From Streptomyces coeruleorubidus (GTDB lineage: Bacteria > Actinomycetota > Actinomycetes > Streptomycetales > Streptomycetaceae): a DNA stretch of 64,000 nt. The DNA lies in NCBI RefSeq assembly GCF_008705135.1, contig NZ_CP023694.1, forward strand, positions 2,170,001 through 2,234,000, in the 5' to 3' direction. Position numbers and translations under genes: made by a program. Below the pieces are notes generated by a model, which worked only from the letters and a program-made list of their open reading frames with translations, did not search any database and was not told the DNA's origin. Every line of letters starts with the position of its first letter. The first letter of the stretch is position 1. Positions 50,240 through 58,501 of this stretch are shown piece by piece.

Positions 50240-51787
50240 ATGGCTGACGGCGCCATGACCGCGACGTTCCTCGCCGTGATCGGCGGGGCGTCGCTGCTCG
50301 CGGTCACCGCGCGGCGGCTGCGTCCGGTCGACCGGCTGCCCTCCCTGGAGGGCTGGGCCCTGGCCGACCGCTCCCTCGGCCCCGGCTGGACCTGGCTGCT
50401 GCTGGGCGGCACGATCTTCACCGCGTACACCTTCACCGCCGTGCCCGGACTGGCCTACGGCAACGGCGCGCCCGCCTTCTTCGCCGTGCCGTACACGGTG
50501 ATCGTCTGCCCGCTCGCCTTCGTGCTGCTGAGCCGGCTGTGGAGCGTGGCCCGGCGGCACGGCTACATCACCGCCGCCGACTTCGTGCGCGGCCGGTACG
50601 GGTCACCGCCGCTGGCCCTGGTGGTGGCGCTGACCGGGATCCTCGCCACGATGCCGTACCTGGCGCTGCAACTGCTGGGCATCAGGGCGGTCCTGACGGC
50701 CGGGGGCGTGTACCCGCGGGGCGCTGCCGGGGACCTGGTGCTGGTCGCGCTGTTCGCGGGGCTCGCGGTGGCCACGTACCGGCACGGGCTGCGGGCGCCG
50801 GCGGTCATCTCGGCGCTGAAGGCGGTGGCGGTGTTCGTCTCGCTCACCGCGGTGACCTGGCTGGTCCTCGCCCGGCTGGGCGGCCCGGGCCCGGTCTTCG
50901 AGGGCGCGGAGCAGCGGCTGGGCAGCCCGGCGCTGCTCCTGTCCCCCGCGCAGCAGCCGGCCTACGCCACGCTCGCACTCGGCTCCGCCCTCGCCCTGCT
51001 GATGTACCCGCACGTGCTCACCGCCGGCTTCGCCGCCGACGGACCCCGCACCCTGCGCAAGGTCTCGGTGGCGCTGCCCGCCTGGACCGGGCTGCTCGCG
51101 CTGTTCGGGTTCCTCGGCATCGCCGCCCTCGCCGCGGGGGTGCGGGCGCCGCGCGGCGGTGCCGAGGCGGCCGTGCCGATGCTGGTGGACCGGCTGATGC
51201 CGGCGCCGCTGGCCGGCCTGGTGTTCGCCGCGATCGCCGTGGGGGCGCTCGTCCCGGCGGCGGTGATGTCGATCGCCGCGGCCACGAGTTTCGTCCGCAA
51301 CGTATACGTCGAGTACGTCCATCCGACGGCCACGCCGAAGCGTCAGGTGCGCATCGCCAAGGCGGTGTCGCTCACCGCGAAGGTGGGGGCCGTGGCGTTC
51401 GTGTTCGGGCTGCGCGACCAGGACGCCGTCAACCTCCAGCTGCTCGGCGGCGTGTGGATCCTGCAGATCTTCCCGGCCGTCGCCGTCGGGCTGTTCACCG
51501 GGTGGCTGCACCCGCGGGCGCTGCTCGCCGGGTGGGCCGTGGGCATGGCGTCGGGGACGTACCTGGTGGTGCGCGAGGGGTTCTCCTCGATCGTGCCGCT
51601 CGGTACCGGCGCCGGACCGCTGGAGATCTACGCCGGACTCGCCGCCCTGCTGCTCAACCTGACCGTCGCGGCGGCCGGCACCGCCGTGCTGACCCGCCTC
51701 GGTGTCCCGCGCGGCGCCGACACGACCGACCTGCCGTCCCGCCTGACCGTCCGGCGACGCCCGGAGACCGGAGCGAAGAACCCGTGA
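50240..51787 (+). CDS. Sodium:solute symporter (MctP-type monocarboxylate transporter)
   Basis: 515 aa, about 13 membrane helices. The family fingerprint near the N-terminus is WALADRSLGPGWTWLLLGGTIFTAYTFTAVPGLAYGNG. FVRNVYVEYVHPTATPKRQVRIAK is the typical cytosolic loop. SSS members paired with DUF3311 transport pyruvate, lactate or propionate, so this is the likely substrate class. ATG 50240 was taken; a ribosome-binding AAGGACGG lies upstream. Its stop overlaps the sigma factor gene by four bases (GTGA at 51784). Confidence 0.92.
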   Translation: MADGAMTATFLAVIGGASLLAVTARRLRPVDRLPSLEGWALADRSLGPGWTWLLLGGTIFTAYTFTAVPGLAYGNGAPAFFAVPYTVIVCPLAFVLLSRLWSVARRHGYITAADFVRGRYGSPPLALVVALTGILATMPYLALQLLGIRAVLTAGGVYPRGAAGDLVLVALFAGLAVATYRHGLRAPAVISALKAVAVFVSLTAVTWLVLARLGGPGPVFEGAEQRLGSPALLLSPAQQPAYATLALGSALALLMYPHVLTAGFAADGPRTLRKVSVALPAWTGLLALFGFLGIAALAAGVRAPRGGAEAAVPMLVDRLMPAPLAGLVFAAIAVGALVPAAVMSIAAATSFVRNVYVEYVHPTATPKRQVRIAKAVSLTAKVGAVAFVFGLRDQDAVNLQLLGGVWILQIFPAVAVGLFTGWLHPRALLAGWAVGMASGTYLVVREGFSSIVPLGTGAGPLEIYAGLAALLLNLTVAAAGTAVLTRLGVPRGADTTDLPSRLTVRRRPETGAKNP

Positions 51788-52368
51788 GACGCAGACAGAA
51801 CCCCACACTGCCACCAGCACCAGCACCAGCAGCGGCACCGGCCGAGCCCCTCGCTCCCCCGGCCGGCGACTCCACCGACCCGGAGCGCGAGGCAGGTGTC
51901 GCCCACCTCTTCGAGCTGCACTACTCCTCGATGCTGCGCCTCGCCGTCCTGCTCGGCGCCGACGATCCGGAGAACGTGGTGGCCGAGGCGTACTACCAGA
52001 TCTACCGCAAGTGGCGGCGGCTGCGGGACGCGGCCGCGGCGGAGGCGTATCTGCGCTCCACCGTCTGCAATCTGACGCGGATGCGGATCCGGCACCTTCA
52101 AGTCGCCCGCAGACATGAGGAGACCCCGCCGGACGACACGGTCGCCTCCGCCGAGCACGCCGCGCTGCTGCGGGACGACCAGCGCGTGCTGATCGACGCG
52201 CTCCAGCAGTTGCCGCCCCGGCAGCGCGAGGCTCTGGTGCTGCGGCACTGGCTCGGTCTCAAGGAGAGCGAGATAGCCGCCGCGATGGGCATATCCGGAG
52301 GTTCGGTCAAGACACACACGGCACGCGGCATCGCCGCCCTGACCCAGGCGATGGAGGCCCGGCGATGA
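51784..52368 (+). CDS. SigE-family RNA polymerase sigma-70 factor
   Basis: 194 aa. A Pro/Ala-rich N-terminus (about 1-30) precedes region 2 (FELHYSSMLRLAVLLGADDPENVVAEAYYQIYRKW) and region 4 (ALQQLPPRQREALVLRHWLGLKESEIAAAMGISGGSVKTHTARG). The family is the SigE-like group of ECF-type factors common in actinomycetes. GTG 51784 overlaps the symporter stop; the open frame to 50539 is a shadow of that gene. The following gene overlaps by four bases and encodes a membrane protein that may tether or restrain it. Confidence 0.9.
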   Translation: MRRRQNPTLPPAPAPAAAPAEPLAPPAGDSTDPEREAGVAHLFELHYSSMLRLAVLLGADDPENVVAEAYYQIYRKWRRLRDAAAAEAYLRSTVCNLTRMRIRHLQVARRHEETPPDDTVASAEHAALLRDDQRVLIDALQQLPPRQREALVLRHWLGLKESEIAAAMGISGGSVKTHTARGIAALTQAMEARR

Positions 52369-52697
52369 CACATCGAGACAAGACTCCGTCGCGCGGCACC
52401 GGTCCGGACCGGGCCGGTCACGGCCGCACCGAGGAGGAGCTCCGCGAGGCGCTCCGGGTCCTGGCGGGCGGGGTGCTCCCCGACCCCGACGCGTACCGCA
52501 CGGCACGCGGTGAATGGCTGCGGCGCGAGCGCCGGCGGCGCCTCGTGCTCGCCGTGCTCATCACCGTCGTCTTCACGCTGGCCACCCTGATCGGCCTGTG
52601 GGTGCTCAACCAGGCCCCGTCGGACCCGGGGGTGATCTTCTCGGGCACGGGCGCCCCGGTCGCCGACGGCACGTCACTCCCCCGGCCCTCGCCCTGA
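52365..52697 (+). CDS. Single-pass membrane protein, possible anti-sigma partner (110 aa)
   Basis: An N-terminal cytosolic part of about 58 residues contains EEELREALRVLAGGVLPDPDAYRTARGEWLRRERRRR. It is followed by one membrane helix (LVLAVLITVVFTLATLIGLWVL) and a short exterior tail. Size, topology and a four-base overlap (ATGA) with the sigma gene fit a membrane-bound anti-sigma-like protein, but no ZAS zinc motif (HxxxCxxC) is present. The assignment is contextual. ATG 52365. Confidence 0.75.
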   Translation: MTHRDKTPSRGTGPDRAGHGRTEEELREALRVLAGGVLPDPDAYRTARGEWLRRERRRRLVLAVLITVVFTLATLIGLWVLNQAPSDPGVIFSGTGAPVADGTSLPRPSP

Positions 52698-52730
52698 TTG
52701 CCGCGCCGACTTGCCGGGAACCCGCACTCC

Positions 52731-54524
52731 GTGGACCCGAGCATCGAGGATTACGCGCTCATCGGCGACGAACAGACCGCCGCCCTGGTCGGCACCGACG
52801 GATCCGTGGACTGGCTCTGCCTGCCCCGCTTCGACTCGGCCGCCTGCTTCGCCAAGCTGCTCGGCGACGAGGACAACGGCTTCTGGCGCATCGCCCCCGT
52901 GGGGGCGGACCGGTGCACCCGGCGCGCCTACCGGCGCGACACCCTCGTCCTGGACACCGAGTGGGAGACCGGGCAGGGGACGGTACGCGTCACCGACCTG
53001 ATGCCGCAGCGCGACCAGGCCCCCGACCTCGTGCGCGTCGTCGAGGGCCTGGACGGCGAGGTGACGCTCCACAGCGTCCTCAAGCTGCGCTTCGACTACG
53101 GCTCGATCATCCCCTGGGTACGCCGGGCCGACGGGCACCGCGTCGCCGTCGCCGGACCCGACTCGGCCTGGCTGCGCAGCGAGCCGGAGGTGCGCAGCTG
53201 GGGCGAGGACTTCGGGACGCACGCGGAGTTCACCGTCCGGAAGGGGGAGAAAGTCGCGTTCGTCCTCACCTGGCACCCCTCCCACGAGCAGCGCCCGCCG
53301 CTCGTCGACCCGTACGAGTCGCTGCGCCACAGCGTCGAGGACTGGCGGGCCTGGGTGGCGCGCTGCCGCTACGACGGACCGTACCGGGACGCCGTCGTCC
53401 GCTCCCTGATCACCCTCAAGGCGCTCACCTACGCCCCGACCGGCGGCATCGTCGCCGCCGCCACCACCTCCCTGCCCGAGGAGCCGGGCGGGGTGCGCAA
53501 CTGGGACTACCGCTACTGCTGGCTGCGCGACTCCACCCTCACCCTGGGCGCGCTGCTGGCTGCCGGCTACCAGGAGGAGGCCGAGGCCTGGCGGAACTGG
53601 CTGCTGCGCGCGGTGGCGGGCGACCCGGCGGACCTCCAGATCATGTACGGCCTGGCGGGCGAGAGAAGGCTGCCCGAGTTCGAGCTGCCGTGGCTGTCCG
53701 GCTTCGCCGGGTCCGCCCCTGTACGCATCGGGAACGACGCCGTGAAACAGCTTCAGCTGGACGTCTACGGCGAGGTCATGGACTCCCTGTCGCTGGCCCG
53801 CATCTCGGGCCTGTCCGCCCAGCCGGACGTGTGGGCGCTCCAGACGGCCCTGATGGACTTTCTGCGCAGCCACTGGCAGCAGCCGGACGAAGGACTGTGG
53901 GAGGTGCGCGGCGGCCGGCGCCAGTTCGTGCACTCGAAGGTGATGGTGTGGGTCGCCGCCGACCGTGCCGTTCGCACCCTGGAGCGCCATCCGGAGCTGG
54001 ACGGCGACCTGGACGGCTGGCGCGCGCTGCGCGACGAGGTGCACCGCGAGGTCTGCGACAAGGGCTACGACCCCGAGCGCAACACGTTCACGCAGTCCTA
54101 CGGCTCGCGCGAACTGGACGCCGCCCTGCTGCTCATCCCGCGCGTCGGCTTCCTGCCGCCCGGCGATCCACGGGTGATCGGCACCATCGACGCGGTGCGC
54201 AAGGAGCTGGACCACGGCGGCTTGCTGCACCGCTACAGCCCCACCGACTCGGACCAGGCGGAGATCGACGGACTGCCCGGCTCCGAGGGCACCTTCCTGG
54301 TGTGCTCGTTCTGGCTCGCGGACGCCCTGCACATGACGGGCCGCACGAAGGAGGCCCGGGAGCTGTTCGAGCGGCTGGTGGGGCTCGCCAACGACGTCGG
54401 GCTGCTCTCCGAGGAGTTCGACCCGGTGACCGGCCGGCAGCTCGGCAACTTCCCCCAGGCGTTCAGCCACATCGGCCTGGTGAACACCGCCATGGCCCTG
54501 TTCGGTGAGGACGGGGCAGGATAG
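52731..54524 (+). CDS. Glycoside hydrolase family 15 protein (trehalase/glucoamylase-like)
   Basis: 597 aa. The N-terminal beta-domain (IEDYALIGDEQTAALVGTDGSVDWLCLPRFDSAACF, 4-39) is typical of the bacterial GH15 trehalase/glucoamylase group. The catalytic (alpha/alpha)6 barrel has NWDYRYCWLRDSTLTLGAL near 255 and a C-terminal GSEGTFLVCSFWLADALHMTGR containing the second conserved acid. It is intracellular (no signal peptide) and hydrolyses trehalose or short alpha-glucans. GTG 52731 matches the family start; TTG 52698 is an alternative directly after the previous stop. Tight spacing suggests the same operon as the sigma factor. Confidence 0.9.
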   Translation: MDPSIEDYALIGDEQTAALVGTDGSVDWLCLPRFDSAACFAKLLGDEDNGFWRIAPVGADRCTRRAYRRDTLVLDTEWETGQGTVRVTDLMPQRDQAPDLVRVVEGLDGEVTLHSVLKLRFDYGSIIPWVRRADGHRVAVAGPDSAWLRSEPEVRSWGEDFGTHAEFTVRKGEKVAFVLTWHPSHEQRPPLVDPYESLRHSVEDWRAWVARCRYDGPYRDAVVRSLITLKALTYAPTGGIVAAATTSLPEEPGGVRNWDYRYCWLRDSTLTLGALLAAGYQEEAEAWRNWLLRAVAGDPADLQIMYGLAGERRLPEFELPWLSGFAGSAPVRIGNDAVKQLQLDVYGEVMDSLSLARISGLSAQPDVWALQTALMDFLRSHWQQPDEGLWEVRGGRRQFVHSKVMVWVAADRAVRTLERHPELDGDLDGWRALRDEVHREVCDKGYDPERNTFTQSYGSRELDAALLLIPRVGFLPPGDPRVIGTIDAVRKELDHGGLLHRYSPTDSDQAEIDGLPGSEGTFLVCSFWLADALHMTGRTKEARELFERLVGLANDVGLLSEEFDPVTGRQLGNFPQAFSHIGLVNTAMALFGEDGAG

Positions 54525-54529
54525 GGACC

Positions 54530-55285
54530 ATGGATCTTGGACTGAAAGACCGGGTGTACGTCGTCACCGGGGCCACGCGGGGCCTCGGCAACGCCACCGC
54601 GCGCGAGCTCGTCGCGGACGGGGCGAAGGTGGTCGTCTCGGGGCGGGACGAGAAGAGCGTCGCCGAGGCGGCGGCCGCGCTGGGCCCGAACGCGGTAGGG
54701 GTGGCCGTCGACAACGCCGACCCCGACGCGCCGGCCATGCTGATCGCGGCCGCGCGGGAGCACTTCGGGCGCTTCAACGGTGTCCTCGTCAGCGTGGGCG
54801 GGCCGCCGGCCGGGTTCGTCTCGGACAACACGGACGACCAGTGGCAGGCGGCGTTCGAATCGGTGTTCCTCGGCGCGGTGCGGCTGGCTCGCGCGGCGTC
54901 GGCGGAGTTGGAGTCGGGGGGTGTCATCGGGTTCGTGCTGTCGGGGTCGGTGTACGAGCCGATTCCGGGGCTGACGATCTCGAACGGGCTGCGGCCGGGG
55001 CTGGCCGGGTTCGCCAAGTCGCTGTCGGACGAACTGGGGCCGCGGGGGATTCGGGTGGTCGGCGTGCTTCCCGGGCGCATCGACACGGATCGCGTGCGCG
55101 AGCTGGACGCGCTGTCGGCGGATCCCGAGGCGACCAGGGCGGCGTCGGAGTCGCGCATTCCGTTGCGGCGGTACGGAGCGCCGGAGGAGTTCGGGCGGGT
55201 GGCGGCGTTCCTGCTGTCTCCGGCGGCTTCCTATCTGACCGGGGTCATGGTGCCGGTGGACGGCGGGGCACGGCACGGGTTCTGA
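54530..55285 (+). CDS. SDR family oxidoreductase lacking the YxxxK active site
   Basis: 251 aa with the SDR cofactor motif GATRGLGNATA (13-23) and the usual C-terminal PVDGGARHGF. The catalytic block reads SGSVYEPIPGLTISNGLRPG: Ser is present, but the usual Tyr-x3-Lys is replaced by Asn-x3-Arg (SNGLR), with a Lys nine residues on. A known atypical SDR subgroup has this pattern. Chemistry may differ from ordinary ketoreductases. It starts 5 bases after the GH15 stop. Confidence 0.88.
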   Translation: MDLGLKDRVYVVTGATRGLGNATARELVADGAKVVVSGRDEKSVAEAAAALGPNAVGVAVDNADPDAPAMLIAAAREHFGRFNGVLVSVGGPPAGFVSDNTDDQWQAAFESVFLGAVRLARAASAELESGGVIGFVLSGSVYEPIPGLTISNGLRPGLAGFAKSLSDELGPRGIRVVGVLPGRIDTDRVRELDALSADPEATRAASESRIPLRRYGAPEEFGRVAAFLLSPAASYLTGVMVPVDGGARHGF

Positions 55286-55307
55286 GCGCCGGGTACGGCC
55301 GGGGCCG

Positions 55308-55886
55308 TCAGCTCACTCTGCCCGCACGGTGTTTGACGCCCCGCAGCCGTACCTCCGCCGGCAGTGACGCGAGACCCGCCGATGTTCCGGCGTGGGTCAG
55401 GGCGCCGGTCGTCAGTTCGTGCAGGGCCGTGCCCGGGTCCACGCGCGGGTCCAGTGCGAGCCGTACATGAGCCTCGGGGGCGCTGCGGCGGCCCGTCAGA
55501 CGGGCATGGGCCCGGTCGACGCCGTCGACCCGGGACGCCTCCTCGGTGAGGACGTTCTCCAGGGCCCGGCCGCGCAGCAGGGCGCCCTCGCCGTCGCCGG
55601 TGTCCACGAGGACCTCGGCCGGGCGGCGCCGGCGCAGTACCGAGACCAGCCACCACAGGGCGAGCAGCATCGCGACGGCGAGTACGGCGATGACGGTCGG
55701 CCACCACCAGCCGTCGTCCCGCCAGCGGGTGCGTTCGGCGTTGCTCAGCAGCACGTCGTGCCGGCTGTCGTGGATCCACCACGAGGGTGCCGGAGCGCCG
55801 AGGCCGACGGCCAGCACGGAGCCGCCCAGCACCAGCAGCACGAGGCCCACGAGCCCGAGGAACACGCGGTTGACGACTCTGAGCAT
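55308..55886 (-). CDS. amaP: Alkaline-shock membrane anchor protein (AmaP-like)
   Basis: 192 aa. Two membrane helices (VVNRVFLGLVGLVLLVLGGSVLAVGLG and WWWPTVIAVLAVAMLLALWWLV) are separated by an exterior loop. A cytosolic Asp23-like C-terminal domain (about 105-185) follows: ALENVLTEEASRVDGVDRAHARL, HVRLALDPRVDPGTALHELTTGAL. AmaP anchors Asp23 to the membrane in staphylococci. ATG 55886 is chosen for its AAGGAG eight bases upstream; GTG 55895 would overlap the previous stop. It is the last gene of a five-gene Asp23 operon. Confidence 0.85.
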   Translation of the reverse strand: MLRVVNRVFLGLVGLVLLVLGGSVLAVGLGAPAPSWWIHDSRHDVLLSNAERTRWRDDGWWWPTVIAVLAVAMLLALWWLVSVLRRRRPAEVLVDTGDGEGALLRGRALENVLTEEASRVDGVDRAHARLTGRRSAPEAHVRLALDPRVDPGTALHELTTGALTHAGTSAGLASLPAEVRLRGVKHRAGRVS

Positions 55887-55891
55887 CGCTG

Positions 55892-56587
55892 TCACTCCTT
55901 CCGGCCGGGCCGCCGGACGCGCACCGACAGCGCGGGCGGCCGGGAGAGGCCCAGTCCGCGGACCGCGTCGGTGAGCACGGCGTCCAAGTCGGTTCGAACG
56001 TCGTCCAGTTCACGGAAGTGCGACATGGCGCGGACGCGCGCCCGCCTCCGGCGCACCCGTACCCGCACCGACTGCACGCCGGCCACCTCCATGGCACGGT
56101 CGCGCAACGCGGTCGCGGCGGCGTCCCGGTCCAGTCCGGCGCGTACGTCGGCGTGCGTGCGCCGCATCGGGAGCACGTCACGCAGGCCGGGCGTCACGGC
56201 CAGGACCAGCAGCCAGAGCCCTAGGGCGGCGGCGGCCCCGGCCCCGACGAGCACCCAGATGTCGTCGAGGGGCCGGTCGGCGAGCTGCCGGGCCAGCTCC
56301 CGGCGCCAGCTCATGACGGGCCGGTCGGCGCGCACGGACGCGATGTCGTAGAGGAACAGTCCGGCGAGTCCCAGGAGCAGCAGGGCGACGATGCCCGCCG
56401 GGACGCGGCGTGCCGACCAGAAGCGGCCTTCGCGGCCGCCCTCGCCGTCGGGTACGGGCGGCGTTCCGTTCTCGTCCGCCGGCGCGGACCGGTCGGGTCC
56501 GGTGCCGGTCTGCGACGCGTCTAGGACCGGCAGGCGCTGTGTGGTGCCCTCGGGCTCGGGCGGTTCGGTGCCCCGGGGTTCGCTCAT
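55892..56587 (-). CDS. DUF6286-type membrane protein of the Asp23 cluster
   Basis: 231 aa. A disordered N-terminus (about 55 residues) leads to two membrane helices (VPAGIVALLLLGLAGLFLYDI and IWVLVGAGAAAALGLWLLVLAV). The cytosolic tail reads RTHADVRAGLDRDAAATALRDRAMEVAGVQSVRVRVRRRRARVRA and again has Asp23-like alpha/beta character. The membrane part with the WRRELARQLADRPLDD loop is typical of this actinobacterial family. It overlaps the Asp23 gene upstream by four bases. Probably a second membrane partner for the Asp23 proteins. Confidence 0.82.
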   Translation of the reverse strand: MSEPRGTEPPEPEGTTQRLPVLDASQTGTGPDRSAPADENGTPPVPDGEGGREGRFWSARRVPAGIVALLLLGLAGLFLYDIASVRADRPVMSWRRELARQLADRPLDDIWVLVGAGAAAALGLWLLVLAVTPGLRDVLPMRRTHADVRAGLDRDAAATALRDRAMEVAGVQSVRVRVRRRRARVRAMSHFRELDDVRTDLDAVLTDAVRGLGLSRPPALSVRVRRPGRKE

Positions 56588-56967
56588 CGCGTCCTCCCCT
56601 GTACCGCGCCGGGCCCGGCGACCAGGTGCAGCCGCTCCACCTGGACGACGACCTCCGGCACCTGCATTCCCACCAGGGAGCCCACCCGCTCGACGACGTG
56701 ACGACGCACCTGGCGGCAGCGCGCGCCGACGTCGCAGGGGTAGTCGAGTTCGACGTGCACACGGACGTGCGCGGCCTCGCGGTGGACCACGACGGTGGCG
56801 GACGGCCGGCCGGCGTCGGGCGGCAGCGTCCCGACGGCCTCGCGGGCCGCCTGGGAAGCGATCTTCGCGACGACCCGGTCGGCGATCCGGGTCGCGCCCC
56901 GCTCGCCCGGCGGGACGACGGTCAGGGGTCTGTCGAGCTCACCGGCCCCTGCGCTCACGGCCGTCAC
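56584..56967 (-). CDS. Asp23/Gls24 family envelope stress response protein (second copy)
   Basis: 127 aa, cytosolic. Asp23 pattern: RGATRIADRVVAKIASQAAREAVG, then two strands ATVVVHREAAHVRVHVELDYPCDVGARCRQVRRHVVERVGSLVGM and VQVERLHLV. It overlaps neighbours by four bases on both sides (56584-56587 and 56964-56967), so it is tightly co-translated with a 60-aa membrane protein and the DUF6286 protein. Confidence 0.87.
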   Translation of the reverse strand: MTAVSAGAGELDRPLTVVPPGERGATRIADRVVAKIASQAAREAVGTLPPDAGRPSATVVVHREAAHVRVHVELDYPCDVGARCRQVRRHVVERVGSLVGMQVPEVVVQVERLHLVAGPGAVQGRTR

Positions 56968-57146
56968 CGCCGCCGTTCACGGGGACGGAAGAAGTCGCCG
57001 AAGTCCATGTCCCCCTCCAGGAACCGGCCGACGACGAAGCCGACGGCGCCCAGCGCCGCCACCAGCAGGAAGGCGCCGAACCCGCCGAAGTACCCGGCGA
57101 ATCCCAGTGCCATGCCGGCGATCATGCCGACGACGGCCATGCTCAT
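56964..57146 (-). CDS. Small DUF2273-like membrane protein (60 aa)
   Basis: Two glycine-rich membrane helices (AVVGMIAGMALGFAGYF and GAFLLVAALGAVGFVVGRFL) precede a charged tail (GDMDFGDFFRPRERRR). DUF2273 proteins are small partners in Asp23/AmaP operons. The stop overlaps the following Asp23 gene by four bases. ATG 57146. Confidence 0.8.
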   Translation of the reverse strand: MSMAVVGMIAGMALGFAGYFGGFGAFLLVAALGAVGFVVGRFLEGDMDFGDFFRPRERRR

Positions 57147-57195
57147 GCTGCGCTCCTCAGCTCTTCATTGGCTGCGATGTCCGGTGGCCGGTGCC

Positions 57196-57669
57196 TCACT
57201 GGATCCGGCGCTCCGGTTCCTCTTCCTCCTCGTCCGGCAGTTTCACGTCGCTCACCGCGATGTTGACCTCGACGACCTCGAGGCCCGTCATCCGCTCGAC
57301 GGCGGTGATGACGTTCTCCCGTACGTCCCGGGCCACATCGGCGATCGACACGCCGTACTCGACCACGATCTCCAGGTCGAGGGCGGCCTGGACCTCGCCG
57401 ACCTCGACCTTCACACCGCGCGACACCGACTTGGCGCCGCCGGGCACGCGGTCGCGCACTGCTCCGAACGTGCGGGACAGGCCGCTGCCCATGGCGTGCA
57501 CGCCGTCCACATCGCGGGCGGCGAGCCCGGCGATCTTCTCCACGACGCCGTCCGCGATAGTCGTCCGCCCCCGGGAGCCGGGGTCTCCGCCGCCACGCTT
57601 GGTCAGCGGGCTCCGGCGCGCCGCCGACGTCTCGGTCTCCCCGCCCCGGTTCTCGGTCATGTCAGTCAT
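57196..57669 (-). CDS. Asp23/Gls24 family envelope stress response protein (first copy)
   Basis: 157 aa. A disordered charged N-terminus (about 1-35) is followed by the Asp23 domain (36-145): GRTTIADGVVEKIAGLAARDVDGVHAMG, VEVGEVQAALDLEIVVEYGVSIADVARDVRENVITAVERMTGLEVVEVNIAV. The tail is acidic (PDEEEEEPERRIQ). Asp23 is a membrane-associated protein induced by alkaline and envelope stress in firmicutes. ATG 57669 has AAAGGA nine bases upstream; the first gene of the operon, divergent from the gene at 57757. Confidence 0.9.
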   Translation of the reverse strand: MTDMTENRGGETETSAARRSPLTKRGGGDPGSRGRTTIADGVVEKIAGLAARDVDGVHAMGSGLSRTFGAVRDRVPGGAKSVSRGVKVEVGEVQAALDLEIVVEYGVSIADVARDVRENVITAVERMTGLEVVEVNIAVSDVKLPDEEEEEPERRIQ

Positions 57670-57756
57670 CGCCGTTCGTCCTTTTCGGTTGTCGTCCTGC
57701 GACCACCGTAAGCACGGTTGCGTGGTTGCGCGCCTTTGATGCGGCAGGCTGGAGGA

Positions 57757-58473
57757 ATGACGGCCGACCGGTGGACACAGGCAGTGAGACAACAGTTGGG
57801 CCTCGGCAGGCTTCTGCCGCTGGGTGATGCGCGCGACGGTGCGTGGATCGCCGAGCGGGCGGCCGAGGCGGTGCTGCGGCGCGCGGCATGGGACGCTCCG
57901 GGCGTGCGCCTCGAAGCGCTCCGGGTCGCGCTCGCCGATCCGGCGGCGACCGGGATCCCGGCCGTGCCGGCCCCGCCGAGCGCTCTGCCGCCCGGGCCGC
58001 TGCGGGTGACGGCGGAGTTCGCGGCCACGGCCTCGCAGCCGCTGCCGACGACGGCGTCCCTGCTGCGGGCGACGCTGGCGACGGCCGCGACGCAGCGGCT
58101 CGGTCTGGCGGTGACGGAGGTGGATCTGCGTGTGACGGGCCTGCTGGACGAGGAGGCGGAGCCACCCGGGCCCGCCGCACCCCTCCTCGAGCCGCCGCGC
58201 GCCGCGCGGGCCGAGGGCGACGACGAGGGCCGCGTCGCCGCCGCCGCGCTCAAGGTCCCGGGCGTGCTTCACCTGACCGGCGCGCTGGGCCACCCGGTGC
58301 ACATCGAGGAACTCCCGGGCGGGGCCGCGCTGTCGCACCGCCACGTCCGGCTGGAAATCGCGGCGCGCGAGGACCACCGTTCCCGGGACGTGGCGCGCGA
58401 GGTCCGCACGGCGGTGCGGAGGGCACTGTCGGACCACCCGACGGTGGCGGTCCTGGTGAGCGGGATCGGCTGA
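57757..58473 (+). CDS. Nucleopolyhedrovirus-P10-annotated family protein, possibly a tandem Asp23 fold
   Basis: 238 aa, cytosolic. The streptomycete family usually carries the misleading P10 name. Each half reads like an Asp23 unit: residues 20-130 (AWIAERAAEAVLRRAAWDAPGVRLEALRV...PGPLRVTAEFAATASQPLPTTASLLRATLATAATQRLGL) and residues 150-238 (GRVAAAALKVPGVLHLTGALGHPVHIEEL...HVRLEIAAREDHRSRDVAREVRTAVRRALSDH). With its divergent position next to the Asp23 operon this suggests it belongs to the same system. ATG 57757 has GGAGG only one base away, so initiation may be leaderless-like. Confidence 0.75.
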   Translation: MTADRWTQAVRQQLGLGRLLPLGDARDGAWIAERAAEAVLRRAAWDAPGVRLEALRVALADPAATGIPAVPAPPSALPPGPLRVTAEFAATASQPLPTTASLLRATLATAATQRLGLAVTEVDLRVTGLLDEEAEPPGPAAPLLEPPRAARAEGDDEGRVAAAALKVPGVLHLTGALGHPVHIEELPGGAALSHRHVRLEIAAREDHRSRDVAREVRTAVRRALSDHPTVAVLVSGIG

Positions 58474-58501
58474 GGGACGGCACCCGACCTGGGGCGCGGG
58501 C

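Noticed and set aside
52365..52697. Zinc-type anti-sigma factor
   Set aside because: The HxxxCxxC motif is missing, so it is called only a possible partner by position.
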